Shown here in pieces: positions 24,647 through 36,557 of a DNA stretch of 64,000 bases; positions within the stretch are counted from its first letter, which is position 1, and the number at the start of each line of letters is the position of its first letter. The position numbers were made by a program, and so were the translations under genes. A model generated the notes under the pieces. It worked only from the letters and a program-made list of their open reading frames with translations, did not search any database and had not been told where the DNA came from. Source of the DNA: Tillandsia leiboldiana (lineage: Eukaryota; Streptophyta; Magnoliopsida; Poales; Bromeliaceae); contig CM055062.1 of NCBI GenBank assembly GCA_029204045.2, forward strand, positions 11,006,814-11,070,813. Direction: 5' to 3'.

Positions 24647-27600
24647 TGTCACGCCCCGAGATTCAAAAGTGGGTCTAAATTTTTTTTTTTTTATATCAGA
24701 GTTTCAAAACCAAGCCAGGGCAATGACAGACCGCCACATATATAGAAGAGTCCCAATCCCCTATGGAATTGAGCCTTTTCTATATATGCACGGCTAGCTC
24801 TCACAACAACATCAGAGTAGTCTAAACTACGTACTACCAAAAGATGTTACAACATTTAAACAATTATTTACAATTTTGACAACTTGCTAATACAAAGATA
24901 ACGACTGTCCAGGGTCGAAGCTAACTCGGAACCTCACCAACTCGTCCCGACATCCCAGCACCCGCTTGACCTGAAAAACAGTCACCCGAGGGTGTGAGAC
25001 ACACCGGAGTGTATCCCAGTGGGCACGACGGGCCGGGAAATAGCAAGCCGTACCTACTGGGTACAATAATAAGCGGATAGCAAAAGTAGGATATACTGAA
25101 CATAGAAACAGGTATATAATCTTAGCAGAGTATCATCAATCCTGGATTAATCAACTGAGCAGTGTAATCACATATATAGAGCTGATCATGCTATCACTGA
25201 TAAGACAACAAGTAGGAATGAATGATCATGCTATAACTGACAAGCAGGAATGAATATACTGTACTGATAAGCAGGAAACAATCATGTTATCACTGATAAT
25301 CTAGCAAGCAGTAAATGATCATGCTATAACTGATAATCTGTCATTCAGGAAATAAAGGAGGATAATGCATCAAAAGTAGTCATCACAAATATACCCAATC
25401 ACTGCCACTTTTGGCCACAAGGGCCTCAGGCTAAATTTACCATGGAGCATATGACCTCAGGCAACAACCACTTTTGGTCACTGGGGCCTCAGGCAACAAC
25501 CACTTTTGGACACCCAAACAAGCTATCATAACCTCAAAGGCTCACGGGTCAATCAGACCTCTCTACCGGTAAAGAACACCCACACGGTGGCCAAACCGTT
25601 GGTGTGCGTGACGAAAAGCTTGGCTCGACGGCGATCATAATGCTGATGCTCAAACCATGGTCCACTGACCACATAGACGGCAAGAAGCCGAGGAAAATCT
25701 CCACTGGGACACAAGTATAACATGCCACATACTGAAGTCATCTCACCTATTCTAAACATGCAGTGAAGAATAGAGACAGGTATAGAACTATGCTAGTGAC
25801 CAATCAAGCATGGCATGTGTCCAGGAAATGCATATCAACCACTGAAAAGAACATGATATATCTCAACATGAATAACAAGCAACTGCTGGAAATATGAACA
25901 TGATGTATAACTACTGCTGAAAATCAAGGCATAACAAACTCATCTGTGGGATCAATGCTATGCAGGTGTAAGGATCTGTGCTGATATATAAGCAAGTAGT
26001 AAGAGCAGGTATGAACTCAATGGCAATCATAATGCTAAGTCCCAGTCCACGGTCGGTAGACCGGACAGACGGCGAGAAGCCGAGGAAAATCCCCACTAGG
26101 ACATAACCATGGTACACTGATCATAAGGACGGCAGGAAGCCGAGGAAAATCCCCACTAGGATATAACCATGGTACACTGACCACAAGGATGGCAAGAAGC
26201 CAAGGAAGATCCCCACTGGGATATCGATACTGATGCAAATCATAAGTTCTGAGACTAGAACTCCTATTCTAAACATGCAGTGAAGAATAGAGTATCACGA
26301 AAGGCTCATATGTATAATCAGGCAATATAGCTGAAATAACTGAATGCTGGAATGAAAGCATATAGTAAGGCTAAAGCATAGGTTCAGGGTTACACCAAGA
26401 ACAGGGGTCCAACCTACCACGGCACCCAATAGGGCCGACCTGATAAAACGCGGACCGAAGATAACCCACCTGTATATAGGAGGAACAACGACTCCACCAG
26501 AAGGTAGACGGTCGCGATAAGACGGGTCACGGGCTGGCTCCTGGTGACTGGGGCCTACAAAATACCAGATGACAACTCAGGGGCTATCCATCTTCAAGGC
26601 GCAACTAGCGCGAACCGACCAGTTCGTCGATTTGTGCCACATAAAGCAATTTAGCTTTTCAGAACCCCCAGGGAACCCACTGAAAAGTCACTACTACTTT
26701 AGAATATTTATCTAGCCCTTTCATAATGCTACAATTGCAGCAAGCCCCTCGAGCTTTCCCAAAATGTGTTTTATACACTAAATAAGCACTGTTTTGGCTC
26801 GTTCTTCCAAACGGAGAATAATTTTTTTTTTACGAGCCGTCACCTCCAGCAGGTGACATTCGACTTGCTGAACGCCGTGCTCACCCATTTGTGGCAGCAC
26901 GATGCCCGAGGAAAACTTCGGGCCATAATTTACACCTCTAACCTAGCCGAAACGCATTTTCATTTCTTCGGCTCACCAAAACTCAAAATAAACGCGAGCA
27001 TCGCGTTCAGTGACCCCAAAATAGCCAGGAGTACACTTTTACACTTTTCCAAACAGACCCTAATAGTGTTTTAAGCAACTATTGCATTTAGGATTGGTTC
27101 TAACATAACTTTAATTCCAACCATCCCACAGTGAAACTTTGTATATAAGAATTGCTCTGGACCTTGCCAGGATACCAGGGCTTGCCCTAATTGCAGCCCA
27201 GATCCGCTGGATCACCCAGATCCACCACCTTGCTTTCACACAAGTTCACAATGCACCAACCCTTTGTCCGCACAGATCAAGCTTGATCTGAAGTGAGCAT
27301 CAAGCTCAGGGGACACTTGTGAGCAACTTTGATATTCACAGTGTGGCCTAATTCCAACTTGTTTTTCATTGAGGCAATTCCACAAACACCTTATGTGCAC
27401 TATTCATATGCAACTATACAACACCAACTCGAAGCTGGATCTCAGCAAATACTGGACCAAAGGCCAAATAACTTGGATGGAAACATTCCTTGGAGTTGCA
27501 GGAATATTTCCATCATTTTGGTTTCGACCCAACACCCTCGGGTTGGTCGGAGCTCGAGGAGGAAGATGGAGCTCGAATCTTGAAAATCGTGACCATTGAT

Positions 27601-29396
27601 CCAATGCATCCAGAACTCAAACAAAAACACCAATAGGTGCACCTCATCCCCCTGAAGCTTCCTGCACCCAAGCCCGGCCGTCGGGGTGCGGCGGCGGCTG
27701 CGGGAGCAAAGCTCCATTTTGGAGCTTAATGGCCTCTAATGGCGAATTCCAACAGAGGCACTTTGGAGTTCTCCAACTTGGATGGAAATGTTCCCTGGGT
27801 CCATAGGAAGCTTCCCGACCATCTCACCCCGGCCGGAGTTGGCCGGAGCGCCGGCGGCCGCGTTTTATCCACTCTCGGGTTCAACCATGGCACCATGGTT
27901 TCCATGATGCATGGGAGCCATGCAACAGCATGGATGGACTCCCCTGGCTCCCATCATCTCCTCTGGGCAGATGGCCGGCGTCGGAGAAGCCCGCCGGCGC
28001 CGGAGTTGCATCCTCGGCCAACTTGCAATAACCCGAAATCTAGGGCATAAAACTGCCACTCACTGGGTTAACCATACTCCACCAAATTTGGTGGAGTTGG
28101 TCCCTTCCACCTACAGTCCAAGCACCCCGAGTTTGAGCCATTTTGGCCAAACAGTTGCAGAGTTTTCTCGGGGCGGAGCAGTTCTAGGTTTCCGGCGAGG
28201 TATTGTTCCCGCCGGCCAACCGCTATGCATGGGAGGCTCGGGCTTTGCAGATAACCTCATTAGGACATGGGAAGTCTACTGCAATGGGTCCCGGGGGCTA
28301 ACAATCAAGGATTAGGGTGCACTCACCTTGGCCGGAGCTCGGGGAAGAAGGGATGAAGCCGGTCTCCCCCGCCGCGTCGTGCAGCCCTCCAACTTGCACG
28401 GTTCACTCCCCAGGAAGCAGAAGAACAACCAGGAGGGTCCAAAAAGCAAGTTGGAGCAACTTTGCTCCAACCTTCACCTCTCTCTCTCTCTCTCTCGGGT
28501 TTGTTCTTCAATGGTGTTTGGTCCTTGGTGTTCCCAGCATCCGAAGCCAGGTCTGGGAGATGCCAAGGATCAAGATGATGCCTCGGTTTCCACTTGACCC
28601 CTCGTGCATGCCCCATGAAGACCAAGAGACACTTGCATTTAAATTGCAAGATTCCAAACTCAAACTGGTTTCACACCTTCACCCCTAGCCCCGAGCTCTG
28701 CCCAGCCCCTCGTGGGCTTCTTAGGGTGGCAGAGGCCCAATGCACAAAGCCCCCAAAGCTCTGGCCCAAGAACACTTAAAATATTTAGAGAAAAAGCAAT
28801 ATTTTTATGCTTTTCACGCATTTCGAGGCAATCCGAGCATCGTTTTACGAAATGAACATCGCCACGACGTCCGGCTCGTCGAGACCTTCAAAGTAGGCTA
28901 TTCATTTGCTTAATTTGGTGCTCGGATAAAATCTCGGGCCATAAAGTTCTTTAAGTCGCAATCCGACGCACGCACTTCGATGCACCCGGATCGTCAAACA
29001 CGAAATCCGACAGTGCCATTGCGCTCAAAACGTCGAAATTAGTTAGGATCCATTACTCATACCCCTATATTGGGTTTCCAGACGGCGAAACGGCCGTTAG
29101 CGATCAAGAGGGAATTAAAATAAGGGGTTACTATTCACAACTTAAGTCGCGGGGCCCGTTTTTGATTTCTAATTTCTGGAAGATCCGACCGTCAGATCGA
29201 AAACATATGAATATGAAACTTTTATGTTTCGACGAGACGATCGCAATGGTGATCTCGGATTTTCCAGATCAGACCCCGACCAAAAGTCGACATTTCTGGG
29301 CCACTATTTGCCCACTAATTGCCCATTTATGCTATTCAATAATTCTGAAAATTATTTAAACTTAAATTTTGAATTTTAAAAATTACGGTTACTACA
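24647..29396 (-). repeat. E3 3' LTR (4750 bp)
   Basis: Near-identical to 31835-36552. Plus-strand ends are TGTCACGCCCCGAG and GGTTACTACA. Includes a poly-T run (24679), CAGGAATGAAT-type short repeats (25200-25300), about 60-bp repeats with GGCAGGAAGCCGAGGAAAAT (25670-26220), a CT microsatellite (28482-28498) and GC-rich DNA at 27650-28700. ORFs inside, such as 27911-28315, recur in the other LTR and match no protein I recognise. I found no convincing TATA box. Confidence 0.95.
26060..26225. repeat. About 60-bp tandem repeat in E3 LTR
   Basis: Units of about 60 bp carry AAGCCGAGGAAAATCCCCAC and CCATGGTACACTGA. Copies lie near 26060, 26105 and 26165, with an outlying related piece near 25680. 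The same array is in the other LTR at about 33215-33380. Confidence 0.8.
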
Positions 29397-29514
29397 TTAC
29401 CCACCACTTATAAGAAGTTTCGTCCCCGAAACTTAAACTTAACACACTTAAAAAGTTTTCTAAAATACTCAAAAATATTAGTTATGAGTTTATTACATCA
29501 TTGATTTCAATACT
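29397..29514 (-). other. E3 3' untranslated region with polypurine tract and hairpin
   Basis: On the minus strand, AAGTTTCGGGGACGAAACTT forms an 8-bp stem, and AAGTGGTGGGTAA follows against the LTR (29397-29409). Only about 118 bases lie between the gag stop and the LTR, so all of pol is missing. Confidence 0.8.
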
Positions 29515-30903
29515 TCATGCTCCCAAAGGGCCCTCCCCCGATGGCTCGCCATGCAGAGTCAGCGCATAGACCCGACCACCAGACACTTGGCGTGATCCCC
29601 CGGTCTGGCGCGCTGGTGAACGATTAGAGGCAGCCACGCTTTGAGTTGATACAGGAGGCCGGGCAGCAAGAGGTGACACAGCTAATGCTGGTGGGTTTGC
29701 AGCAGATCTCCGTGGGCAAATAGAAGAGATATGGCCAGGCTGACCACAAACATAGCATCTTCCGTGGCGCAGGTTGCAAGTAACAGGTTTGTGATCTGCC
29801 CCGCAGAAGACGCAAGGCCTTGCCCTTTGTTGTAGTCTGAAGGCCCGAGAACCTTTGGCTCGGTTCTGATTTCCTGGGAGTCTAGGGGGTCTCCTATTTG
29901 ATCCAGATGACCCTTTCCCATTGTCAGCGAACAGTCGCTTTTTCCCTTTGCCTTTAACCATTGCTGCCCTCTCAGCCCGGGAGATGGTCAACTCAGCTTC
30001 AATGGTAAGGCAGCGTTTTACGCAGTCATCATAGCCCATAAGCAGGTGCAAAGACAATTGACGCCGGATCTCGGGTCGCAGGCCCCGAGTAAATAATCTC
30101 ACTTTGCGACGCTCGTCTTGCACCGCTCGAGGCACCAGGTTAGCAATTTCTGTAAATTCTTTCTCGTATTCTCCCAGGGTGCGGTCCCCTTGACGTATGG
30201 TTTCCAAGTCTCGCTCTAATGCCTCCCGTGCTGCGTCTTTTAAATAGTGGTGGTACAAAGCTACCCTAAATTGCTCCCAGGTGGGCTTAGGTGCATCAGG
30301 GGCAAAATTGTAGCGTTGATGGTGCAGCCACCACAAGCTTGCGCTGACACCGAGGCAGTGCACCCCCAGTGTCACCTTATCTTTCTCTTCAGTATCCAAA
30401 TTTCTAAATAGCTTTTCCATGTGGTTTAGCCATTTTTCCAGGGCCCAGGGGTCCTGTTCACGACCCGTGAATTCATGGGGCTTGAACTTATTAAATTCTA
30501 GCAGGACTCTTCTGACTCTTGATCTTTCTTTGTTGTACGTTGCTCTGGCAGCTTCCAGGGTCGCAGGATTGTTAGGATCGTTACCTCCCGCAATCCCGGG
30601 AGCGACTACAGCTGCAGCAACGGCTTCAGATGTAGCCAATTCAGTTGGAGGTACGGGTATAGGAGGAACAGGAGGTCCCTCGGTCGCAGAGGCTGGTGCT
30701 GCAGGTGGTGCAGGTGTCGCAGGAACATTGGCCTCCCGCTGCATATACTGCTGTATCGTTGCAGCCATTTGAGCCAACTGGTCCTCAAATCGTTGCATTC
30801 TGTCGGGAACTTCCGGGCCCCCACTCTCAGCAGTTGCTTGGGCAGCCCCCCGACCCATGCCAGCACCTTGACCACGACCAGCACTACGCCGTGCGCGAGC
30901 CAT
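29515..30903 (-). CDS. E3 Gag polyprotein, intact
   Basis: Uninterrupted gag of 462 residues from the ATG at 30903 (MARARRSAGRG). An in-frame TTG 15 bases upstream is not needed. Residues 1-60 are basic then helical; about 60-115 are Ala/Pro-rich. The retrotransposon gag core is about 125-300, including FNKFKPHEFTGREQDPWALE, ASLWWLHHQRYNF, and REALERDLETIRQGDRTLGE. Basic Ser/Gly linker 310-370. A double-cysteine motif runs into a CCHC knuckle, CYVCGQPGHISSIC (CX2CX4HX4C), near 395-410. It should form the virus-like particle and bind RNA. It stops shortly after GRVYALTLHG, where relatives (G1: GRVYAAQVEDSS) continue into the protease, so pol was lost just before that domain. Intact reading and near-identical LTRs suggest it could still be made. 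Confidence 0.92.
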   Translation of the reverse strand: MARARRSAGRGQGAGMGRGAAQATAESGGPEVPDRMQRFEDQLAQMAATIQQYMQREANVPATPAPPAAPASATEGPPVPPIPVPPTELATSEAVAAAVVAPGIAGGNDPNNPATLEAARATYNKERSRVRRVLLEFNKFKPHEFTGREQDPWALEKWLNHMEKLFRNLDTEEKDKVTLGVHCLGVSASLWWLHHQRYNFAPDAPKPTWEQFRVALYHHYLKDAAREALERDLETIRQGDRTLGEYEKEFTEIANLVPRAVQDERRKVRLFTRGLRPEIRRQLSLHLLMGYDDCVKRCLTIEAELTISRAERAAMVKGKGKKRLFADNGKGSSGSNRRPPRLPGNQNRAKGSRAFRLQQRARPCVFCGADHKPVTCNLRHGRCYVCGQPGHISSICPRRSAANPPALAVSPLAARPPVSTQSVAASNRSPARQTGGSRQVSGGRVYALTLHGEPSGEGPLGA

Positions 30904-31815
30904 AACTACAATAGGCAATAATTCACTTTAGTACAACCCACAACTTCTGTTTTATTCCAACGTTACCGTTTTATGTTGATTTTAATATAACTTTTAATCT
31001 AAACTTCATACAGTTCAGGTCCGAACATCAAAATTGTTCCTAATGTGGCTAAGATACTAGCGCTCACCATTGTTGTAGCCCAGGAGTACTGGTTTTAGCA
31101 GACCCAATCTGAATATTCCCCATTACAGGGGAGAGTATTTCTCAGTTCTTTCGAAAGTACGTTGTCGGCCGCCCAACGTGCTCATCAAAAGAAAGGCGAA
31201 ATACCATAGATCTGTCGCCAACAACTAGTTGGGGACACAACACTTATCTGAAGGTACATCGCATACCTTCCTTTCCAGGCTCTATACCAATAACATGACC
31301 TCAACCAAAGGTCACTACCACCACGTGGTCAGCAATACCACCCTGTCTATTCACAAACCTAGAGTCACATGCCAACGTTTTTCAACACCTTATTAACACC
31401 TTACTTTAAATCCAAACCAGGATTACCAACGGCACATAGGCCACTGAATTATGACACGCGGTCTATGAAATCTCTGAGCGAACTGTAGAACTGGTGCAGT
31501 ACTAGCAGTCATCTGCTGCTATGCCATTAATCCAACAACTACTACAAGAACCGTGGTCAATCTTTGAACCACATGCACTGAACCGTGGTCAATCTTTGAA
31601 CCACATGCACTGTAACTGATCTGAGCCATCTGGCTCCACTGAAACATCAAGCCCACGGTCGAAACCATGACCGCGGCTAACCCTGCACTATCAACGATCC
31701 CCACAACGCGAACACGAAACACACTTAAGCTCCAAAACCACAACCCAGCGCTCTCTCGTGAACGCAAGTCAACCTAGGGCTCGTTCCTAGCCAAACCTAG
31801 GCATCGTATTCCTAT
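30904..31815 (-). other. E3 5' leader
   Basis: About 910 bases between primer site and gag ATG, without a gene. Contains the palindromic-loop hairpin at 31159-31179, a short duplication (CAATCTTTGAACCACATGCA twice near 31557-31612), and repeated CCTAGG near the primer site. The flank TATTTCTCAGTTCTTTCG of the hairpin aligns with the G1 leader. Confidence 0.7.
31159..31179 (-). promoter_or_regulatory. Leader hairpin with palindromic loop, E3
   Basis: Stem ACGTTG / CAACGT around a 9-base loop holding the palindrome CGGCCG. Compared with G1 and G2 the second stem pair changes from T:A to C:G on both sides (a compensatory change), and the palindrome changes from CTGCAG to CGGCCG while staying palindromic. 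Suggests selection on RNA structure. Confidence 0.5.
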
Positions 31816-31827
31816 GCTCTGATACCA
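31816..31827 (-). other. E3 primer-binding site (tRNA-iMet)
   Basis: The minus strand reads TGGTATCAGAGC, 7 bases from the 5' LTR. Confidence 0.92.
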
Positions 31828-31834
31828 TCTAATC

Positions 31835-34800
31835 TGTCACGCCCCGAGATTCAAAAGTGGGTCTAAATTTTTTTTTTTTTATATCAGAGTTTCAAAACCA
31901 AGCCAGGGCAATGACAGACCGCCACATATATAGAAGAGTCCCAATCCCCTATGGAATTGAGCCTTTTCTATATATGCACGGCTAGCTCTCACAACAACAT
32001 CAGAGTAGTCTAAACTACGTACTACCAAAAGATGTTACAACATTTAAACAATTATTTACAATTTTGACAACTTGCTAATACAAAGATAACGGCTGTCCAG
32101 GGTCGAAGCTAACTCGGAACCTCACCAACTCGTCCCGACATCCCAGCACCCGCTTGACCTGAAAAACAGTCACCCGAGGGTGTGAGACACACCGGAGTGT
32201 ATCCCAGTGGGCACGACGGGCCGGGAAATAGCAAGCCGTACCTACTGGGTACAATAATAAGCGGATAGCAAAAGTAGGATATACTGAACATAGAAACAGG
32301 TATATAATCTTAGCAGAGTATCATCAATCCTGGATTAATCAACTGAGCAGTGTAATCACATATATAGAGCTGATCATGCTATCACTGATAAGACAACAAG
32401 TAGGAATGAATATACTGTACTGATAAGCAGGAAACAATCATGTTATCACTGATAATCTAGCAAGCAGTAAATGATCATGCTATAACTGATAATCTGTCAT
32501 TCAGGAAATAAAGGAGGATAATGCATCAAAAGTAGTCATCACAAATATACCCAATCACTGCCACTTTTGGCCACAAGGGCCTCAGGCTAAATTTACCATG
32601 GAGCATATGACCTCAGGCAACAACCACTTTTGGTCACTGGGGCCTCAGGCAACAACCACTTTTGGACACCCAAACAAGCTATCATAACCTCAAAGGCTCA
32701 CGGGTCGATCAGACCTCTCTACCGGTAAAGAACACCCACACGGTGGCCAAACCGTTGGTGTGCGTGACGAAAAGCTTGGCTCGACGGCGATCATAATGCT
32801 GATGCTCAAACCATGGTCCACTGACCACATAGACGGCAAGAAGCCGAGGAAAATCTCCACTGGGACACAAGTATAACATGCCACATACTGAAGTCATCTC
32901 ACCTATTCTAAACATGCAGTGAAGAATAGAGACAGGTATAGAACTATGCTAGTGACCAATCAAGCATGGCATGTGTCCAGGAAATGCATATCAACCACTG
33001 AAAAGAACATGATATATCTCAACATGAATAACAAGCAACTGCTGGAAATATGAACATGATGTATAACTACTGCTGAAAATCAAGGCATAACAAACTCATC
33101 TGTGGGATCAATGCTATGCAGGTGTAAGGATCTGTGCTGATATATAAGCAAGTAGTAAGAGCAGGTATGAACTCAATGGCAATCATAATGCTAAGTCCCA
33201 GTCCACGGTCGGTAGACCGGACAGACGGCGAGAAGCCGAGGAAAATCCCCACTAGGACATAACCATGGTACACTGATCATAAGGACGGCAGGAAGCCGAG
33301 GAAAATCCCCACTAGGATATAACCATGGTACACTGACCACAAGGATGGCAAGAAGCCAAGGAAGATCCCCACTGGGATATCGATACTGATGCAAATCATA
33401 AGTTCTGAGACTAGAACTCCTATTCTAAACATGCAGTGAAGAATAGAGTATCACGAAAGGCTCATATGTATAATCAGGCAATATAGCTGAAATAACTGAA
33501 TGCTGGAATGAAAGCATATAGTAAGGCTAAAGCATAGGTTCAGGGTTACACCAAGAACAGGGGTCCAACCTACCACGGCACCCAATAGGGCCGACCTGAT
33601 AAAACGCGGACCGAAGATAACCCACCTGTATATAGGAGGAACAACGACTCCACCAGAAGGTAGACGGTCGCGATAAGACGGGTCACGGGCTGGCTCCTGG
33701 TGACTGGGGCCTACAAAATACCAGATGACAACTCAGGGGCTATCCATCTTCAAGGCGCAACTAGCGCGAACCGACCAGTTCGTCGATTTGTGCCACATAA
33801 AGCAATTTAGCTTTTCAGAACCCCCAGGGAACCCACTGAAAAGTCACTACTACTTTAGAATATTTATCTAGCCCTTTCATAATGCTACAATTGCAGCAAG
33901 CCCCTCGAGCTTTCCCAAAATGTGTTTTATACACTAAATAAGCACTGTTTTGGCTCGTTCTTCCAAACGGAGAATAATTTTTTTTTTACGAGCCGTCACC
34001 TCCAGCAGGTGACATTCGACTTGCTGAACGCCGTGCTCACCCATTTGTGGCAGCACGATGCCCGAGGAAAACTTCGGGCCATAATTTACACCTCTAACCT
34101 AGCCGAAACGCATTTTCATTTCTTCGGCTCACCAAAACTCAAAATAAACGCGAGCATCGCGTTCAGTGACCCCAAAATAGCCAGGAGTACACTTTTACAC
34201 TTTTCCAAACAGACCCTAATAGTGTTTTAAGCAACTATTGCATTTAGGATTGGTTCTAACATAACTTTAATTCCAACCATCCCACAGTGAAACTTTGTAT
34301 ATAAGAATTGCTCTGGACCTTGCCAGGATACCAGGGCTTGCCCTAATTGCAGCCCAGATCCGCTGGATCACCCAGATCCACCACCTTGCTTTCACACAAG
34401 TTCACAATGCACCAACCCTTTGTCCGCACAGATCAAGCTTGATCTGAAGTGAGCATCAAGCTCAGGGGACACTTGTGAGCAACTTTGATATTCACAGTGT
34501 GGCCTAATTCCAACTTGTTTTTCATTGAGGCAATTCCACAAACACCTTATGTGCACTATTCATATGCAACTATACAACACCAACTCGAAGCTGGATCTCA
34601 GCAAATACTGGACCAAAGGCCAAATAACTTGGATGGAAACATTCCTTGGAGTTGCAGGAATATTTCCATCATTTTGGTTTCGACCCAACACCCTCGGGTT
34701 GGTCGGAGCTCGAGGAGGAAGATGGAGCTCGAATCTTGAAAATCGTGACCATTGATCCAATGCATCCAGAACTCAAACAAAAACACCAATAGGTGCACCT

Positions 34801-36552
34801 CATCCCCCTGAAGCTTCCTGCACCCAAGCCCGGCCGTCGGGGTGCGGCGGCGGCTGCGGGAGCAAAGCTCCATTTTGGAGCTTAATGGCCTCTAATGGCG
34901 AATTCCAACAGAGGCACTTTGGAGTTCTCCAACTTGGATGGAAATGTTCCCTGGGTCCATAGGAAGCTTCCCGACCATCTCACCCCGGCCGGAGTTGGCC
35001 GGAGCGCCGGCGGCCGCGTTTTATCCACTCTCGGGTTCAACCATGGCACCATGGTTTCCATGATGCATGGGAGCCATGCAACAGCATGGATGGACTCCCC
35101 TGGCTCCCATCATCTCCTCTGGGCAGATGGCCGGCGTCGGAGAAGCCCGCCGGCGCCGGAGTTGCATCCTCGGCCAACTTGCAATAACCCGAAATCTAGG
35201 GCATAAAACTGCCACTCACTGGGTTAACCATACTCCACCAAATTTGGTGGAGTTGGTCCCTTCCACCTACAGTCCAAGCACCCCGAGTTTGAGCCATTTT
35301 GGCCAAACAGTTGCAGAGTTTTCTCGGGGCGGAGCAGTTCTAGGTTTCCGGCGAGGTATTGTTCCCGCCGGCCAACCGCTATGCATGGGAGGCTCGGGCT
35401 TTGCAGATAACCTCATTAGGACATGGGAAGTCTACTGCAATGGGTCCCGGGGGCTAACAATCAAGGATTAGGGTGCACTCACCTTGGCCGGAGCTCGGGG
35501 AAGAAGGGATGAAGCCGGTCTCCCCCGCCGCGTCGTGCAGCCCTCCAACTTGCACGGTTCACTCCCCAGGAAGCAGAAGAACAACCAGGAGGGTCCAAAA
35601 AGCAAGTTGGAGCAACTTTGCTCCAACCTTCACCTCTCTCTCTCTCTCTCTCGGGTTTGTTCTTCAATGGTGTTTGGTCCTTGGTGTTCCCAGCATCCGA
35701 AGCCAGGTCTGGGAGATGCCAAGGATCAAGATGATGCCTCGGTTTCCACTTGACCCCTCGTGCATGCCCCATGAAGACCAAGAGACACTTGCATTTAAAT
35801 TGCAAGATTCCAAACTCAAACTGGTTTCACACCTTTACCCTTAGCCCCGAGCTCTGCCCAGCCCCTCGTGGGCTTCTTAGGGTGGCAGAGGCCCAATGCA
35901 CAAAGCCCCCAAAGCTCTGGCCCAAGAACACTTAAAATATTTAGAGAAAAAGCAATATTTTTATGCTTTTCACGCATTTCGAGGCAATCCGAGCATCGTT
36001 TTACGAAATGAACATCGCCACGACGTCCGGCTCGTCGAGACCTTCAAAGTAGGCTATTCATTTGCTTAATTTGGTGCTCGGATAAAATCTCGGGCCATAA
36101 AGTTCTGTAAGTCGCAATCCGACGCACGCACTTCGATGCACCCGGATCGTCAAACACGAAATCCGACAGTGCCATTGCGCTCAAAACGTCGAAATTAGTT
36201 AGGATCCATTACTCATACCCCTATATTGGGTTTCCAGACGGCGAAACGGCCGTTAGCGATCAAGAGGGAATTAAAATAAGGGGTTACTATTCACAACTTA
36301 AGTCGCGGGGCCCGTTTTTGATTTCTAATTTCTGGAAGATCCGACCGTCAGATCGAAAACATATGAATATGAAACTTTTATGTTTCGACGAGACGATCGC
36401 AATGGTGATCTCGGATTTTCCAGATCAGACCCCGACCAAAAGTCGACATTTCTGGGCCACTATTTGCCCACTAATTGCCCATTTATGCTATTCAATAATT
36501 CTGAAAATTATTTAAACTTAAATTTTGAATTTTAAAAATTACGGTTACTACA
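31835..36552 (-). repeat. E3 5' LTR (4718 bp)
   Basis: Almost identical to 24647-29396. The 32-bp length difference is one indel near 32400-32420 (left-LTR equivalent about 25214-25256) at a pair of AGGAATGAAT repeats. Differences noticed: near 32094, 32706, 35837 and 35842, and 36107. Would promote leftward transcription of gag. Confidence 0.95.
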
Positions 36553-36557
36553 CAAGA

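Larger units (their letters stand above)
24647..36552 (-). mobile_element. Gag-only LTR retrotransposon with giant LTRs, E3 (TR-GAG type)
   Basis: Complete minus-strand element of 11,906 bp with target duplication CAAGA (24642-24646 and 36553-36557). LTRs are 24647-29396 (4750 bp) and 31835-36552 (4718 bp), leaving an interior of only 2438 bp. The interior has a tRNA-iMet primer site, a leader hairpin, one intact gag, and a polypurine tract. No protease, RT, RNase H or integrase is present. I see about five substitutions plus one 32-bp indel between the LTRs, so insertion is very recent. This is the architecture of terminal-repeat retrotransposons with a gag domain. G0 may be from a related autonomous family. 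Confidence 0.93.

Noticed and set aside
27911..28315. 134-residue open frame, and neighbours of 103 and 123 residues, as genes
   Set aside because: The same frames recur in the other E3 LTR (35067-35471 etc.), oppose or ignore the element's transcription sense, and match no family I know.
24647..29396. Two independent insertions of a 4.7-kb repeat rather than LTRs
   Set aside because: One CAAGA duplication flanks the whole unit, and primer site and polypurine tract abut the inner ends, which only fits one LTR element.
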